From positions 77,836 through 141,835 of the forward strand of contig JXTC01000637.1 in NCBI GenBank assembly GCA_002914845.1: 64,000 nucleotides of DNA, given 5' to 3'. Position 1 is the stretch's first letter, and every line of letters starts with the position of its first letter. Below the pieces are notes generated by a model, which saw only the letters and a list, made by a program, of their open reading frames with translations, was not told the DNA's origin and searched no databases. Shown here piece after piece: positions 62,180 to 64,000 of this stretch. The position numbers and the translations under genes are program-made. This DNA is from Trema orientale. Taxonomy: Eukaryota; Streptophyta; Magnoliopsida; Rosales; Cannabaceae.

Positions 62180-62705
62180 AAAGTCAGAGCTATCCTGCTT
62201 AGAGGCCGGAGATGGGGTCTTCTCTTCTCCTTCTCTGATCTTCTCTCTTTACCCTCTTCTTCCTCCTCCTTCTTACTTCTTTTTTCTTTTTCTTTTTCAA
62301 TTTTAATAAGTTAAGATTTAGATCTAGTTTGTAGTACTATATTTTGTATTGATTTTAATCTAGTCCAAATCTTAAATCTGATATTTCTTTTCAGATCTGT
62401 ATCTGTTTAGTTGTTAGTTTTTGTTTTATTATTCTTTTTACGAGCATGGATCTCAATTGGTTTTAGTCTTATATAGTCTATTCCGCAAAAAATGCAGCTA
62501 GGAGTAAGTGTTGAAGTAATAGATTGCCAGTAATCCTTATTATCTTTTTCTCTTGAAGAATTAGGGTAACCCACATATTTATTCTTAGTTATATTTGCGA
62601 TCCATTTTTCGTCTCCTTTCTTTGAGGAATTTGAAATTGTAATCCTTATGTTTACATTGTGATTTGAAGCCTTTTGCTTCAATTAATGATATTTTCTCGA
62701 GGAGC
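62180..62705 (+). repeat. Dispersed repeat of unknown class, copy 2
   Basis: Second copy of the repeat at 47005-47545, same orientation, ending TTAATGATATTTTCTCGAGG. Word order is conserved but both copies are well diverged. Confidence 0.6.
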
Positions 62706-62984
62706 CCATTTATATATATAAAAAAAAATCAATTAACTCATTCGCTCAAAAAAATAAATAAATAAATTAACCCATTGCAACTCATTGATTATGATGATTA
62801 TGCCCAAGCTATAGTACACCAAAAAATAAATGTATGCACGATAGAAACAATCATCACCTTGAAGAGATCTCTAAGGCATAAACTAACATAGGCGTTAATG
62901 AAATAAAAAATTTTGAGGCGAGAAAATACAGGAAAAAAAAAAAGGATGTTTCATGGAGTGAATCTATCTGTATTGCCACATAAG

Positions 62985-63125
62985 AGTATTAATCAGTCAA
63001 TGTTATATGCCCTGAAGGATGTAATAAGTTTATATTTATAATAATTCTGAAAATTACACACTTAAAAGTTCAACCCGGCCAGTAGTGAGCCACACACCAA
63101 CAAGTAACGTATAGAATTAGTATTA
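62985..63125. repeat. Repeat shared with 53635-53800 (copy 2)
   Basis: Carries CCCTGAAGGATGTAATAAGT, AAATTACACACTTA and CAACCCGGCCAGTAGTGAGC. Similarity ends near 63125, close to where the MSH5 fragment begins. Confidence 0.8.
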
Positions 63126-63280
63126 ATATCGGTAACTTCTCCAACCAAAAACTTTACCTCAAGAGGCGTCTCCCTGCTGGTGTCACACACACTGAATTTA
63201 AAGACAAGCAACATAGCTCAAAACACAAGGATGTTGGAAATCAGAAAATGAATTTAACAGTGACAACTGTCAATACAAAC

Positions 63281-63753
63281 CTCATTCATCATACCAAACA
63301 CAGAGAACCTGCATTAAAAAAATCATCAGCAATCGGATCTTTTGCGAGAAACATTTTTAGTAAAATTAGTCATTACCCTTCTTTTGCTCTGCTAATGCCC
63401 ATATGGCTTGGATGTTTGTCTGTTTGGAATATTGGCAATGCCTCATGAGCTGCGGCATCAAGTTTGAGAAAATTGTTTCTAATTTTTGTGGTAAAGGAGT
63501 ACAGAGTCTTCCAAATTTCATATGCTTAATAAATTAGTTTTTGAAAAAAGACAAGAGAGCAAAATAATTTAGCATTAAAGACCATGTAGAGAGACACAAT
63601 GAAATTTCTACAACAGAATCTGTTGTTATTTATGCATTCCCACATTCTTTTTGCTCTAGTGTATCTACAATCCTTTCATTCTCTAATATAGCAAGAAGAC
63701 CCCCACTTGCACGAACTTGAACATCACTCCCCCATATCCATCATAGAACTCAG
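63281..63753 (-). pseudogene. MSH5 (meiotic MutS homologue) gene fragment, disrupted
   Basis: Three exon-like blocks on the minus strand, in gene order: 63753-63598, 63478-63377 and 63308-63281. They encode [38 protein letters not shown], then NNFLKLDAAAHEAL, FQTDKHPSHMGISRAKE and FSVFGMMNE. This is the conserved core of plant MSH5, as remembered, which acts with MSH4 in meiotic crossing-over. Faults: a run of five G near 63731 shifts the frame before SDVQVRAS, an in-frame TAA (63630-63632) replaces the usual Ser, and after FGMMNE only a 14-base gap separates a TGTCAC trace of the next exon before similarity ends. Neighbouring exons were not identified in 63754-64000. It is a pseudogene or transposed fragment; two sequencing errors would be needed to restore it. 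Confidence 0.75.
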
Positions 63754-64000
63754 CTGCAGTTGATTAAAAACAGTGAAGTCAGAAAGTAGATAACCGGAGC
63801 AAAACAAATATCACTGTATTATGTTCCTAAAACTAAGTTGCTTTAAGACCACAGGAATGGGGCTGCTGCAACCAAGGATAGAAAATGCTCACCATCAGTG
63901 TATACTGATAAGGAAAATATTTTAAATAGAGCAAAATCTAGAAAGCAAATCAGGCATGAAGCAAATTAAGGAAATCAAAATCAAATCTGTTGCCCAAGTC
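63754..64000. other. Sequence at the right edge
   Basis: By position this should be intron or an earlier exon of the MSH5 fragment. No recognisable exon was found. Confidence 0.35.

Overview
This window is nuclear DNA from a flowering plant, most likely a eudicot. Genes are broken by short AT-rich introns, the proteins are plant versions (NUP214, an AMT1-type ammonium transporter, GH28 polygalacturonases), a relic of chloroplast psaA-psaB DNA is present, and the intergenic space is packed with plant transposable-element debris. Two single N bases (near 12009 and 39415) indicate a draft assembly. The species cannot be named from the sequence.

Layout. 1-1.7 kb: the last five exons of a RHIP1-like gene (+), entering from the left. 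2.9-15.0 kb: a complete 17-exon NUP214 nucleoporin gene (-), tail-to-tail with the first gene. Its introns hold a decayed exon copy and a tandem array with a MITE inside it. 15.7-20.6 kb: four decayed tandem copies of an unrecognised membrane-protein gene (+) with two copies of a short acidic reading frame on the opposite strand. 20.6-31 kb: gene-poor, with CACTA-like ends, MITE-like elements and a plastid insertion. 31.5-37.1 kb: polygalacturonase gene 1 (+, 9 exons). 37.4-38.5 kb: Copia polymerase relic (-). 39.1-42.7 kb: a 3.5-kb non-autonomous CACTA element with an exact TGT target duplication. 43-47.6 kb: MITEs, SINE-like tandem units and a dispersed repeat. 48.4-49.7 kb: an intronless AMT1-type transporter (-), flanked at a distance by two inverted 172-bp Mutator-like MITEs. 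51.7-52.8 kb: a Copia deletion derivative and an exon of a CHY/RING zinc-finger gene. 54.2-60.2 kb: polygalacturonase gene 2 (+), a duplicate of gene 1. 60.6-63.2 kb: LINE and SINE relics. 63.3-64.0 kb: a broken MSH5 fragment (-).

The intact genes serve unrelated roles: nuclear pore (NUP214), sugar/G-protein signalling (RHIP1-like), pectin breakdown in the cell wall (the two GH28 genes) and ammonium uptake (AMT1). No operon-like or defence-like system was found. The interest lies in the duplicated polygalacturonase pair, an AMT1 with a changed N-terminus and a missing regulatory threonine, an unrecognised decayed gene family, and transposon insertions whose target duplications can be read directly. 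Exon boundaries were assigned by eye from splice signals, reading frame and remembered family sequences; no alignment was run.
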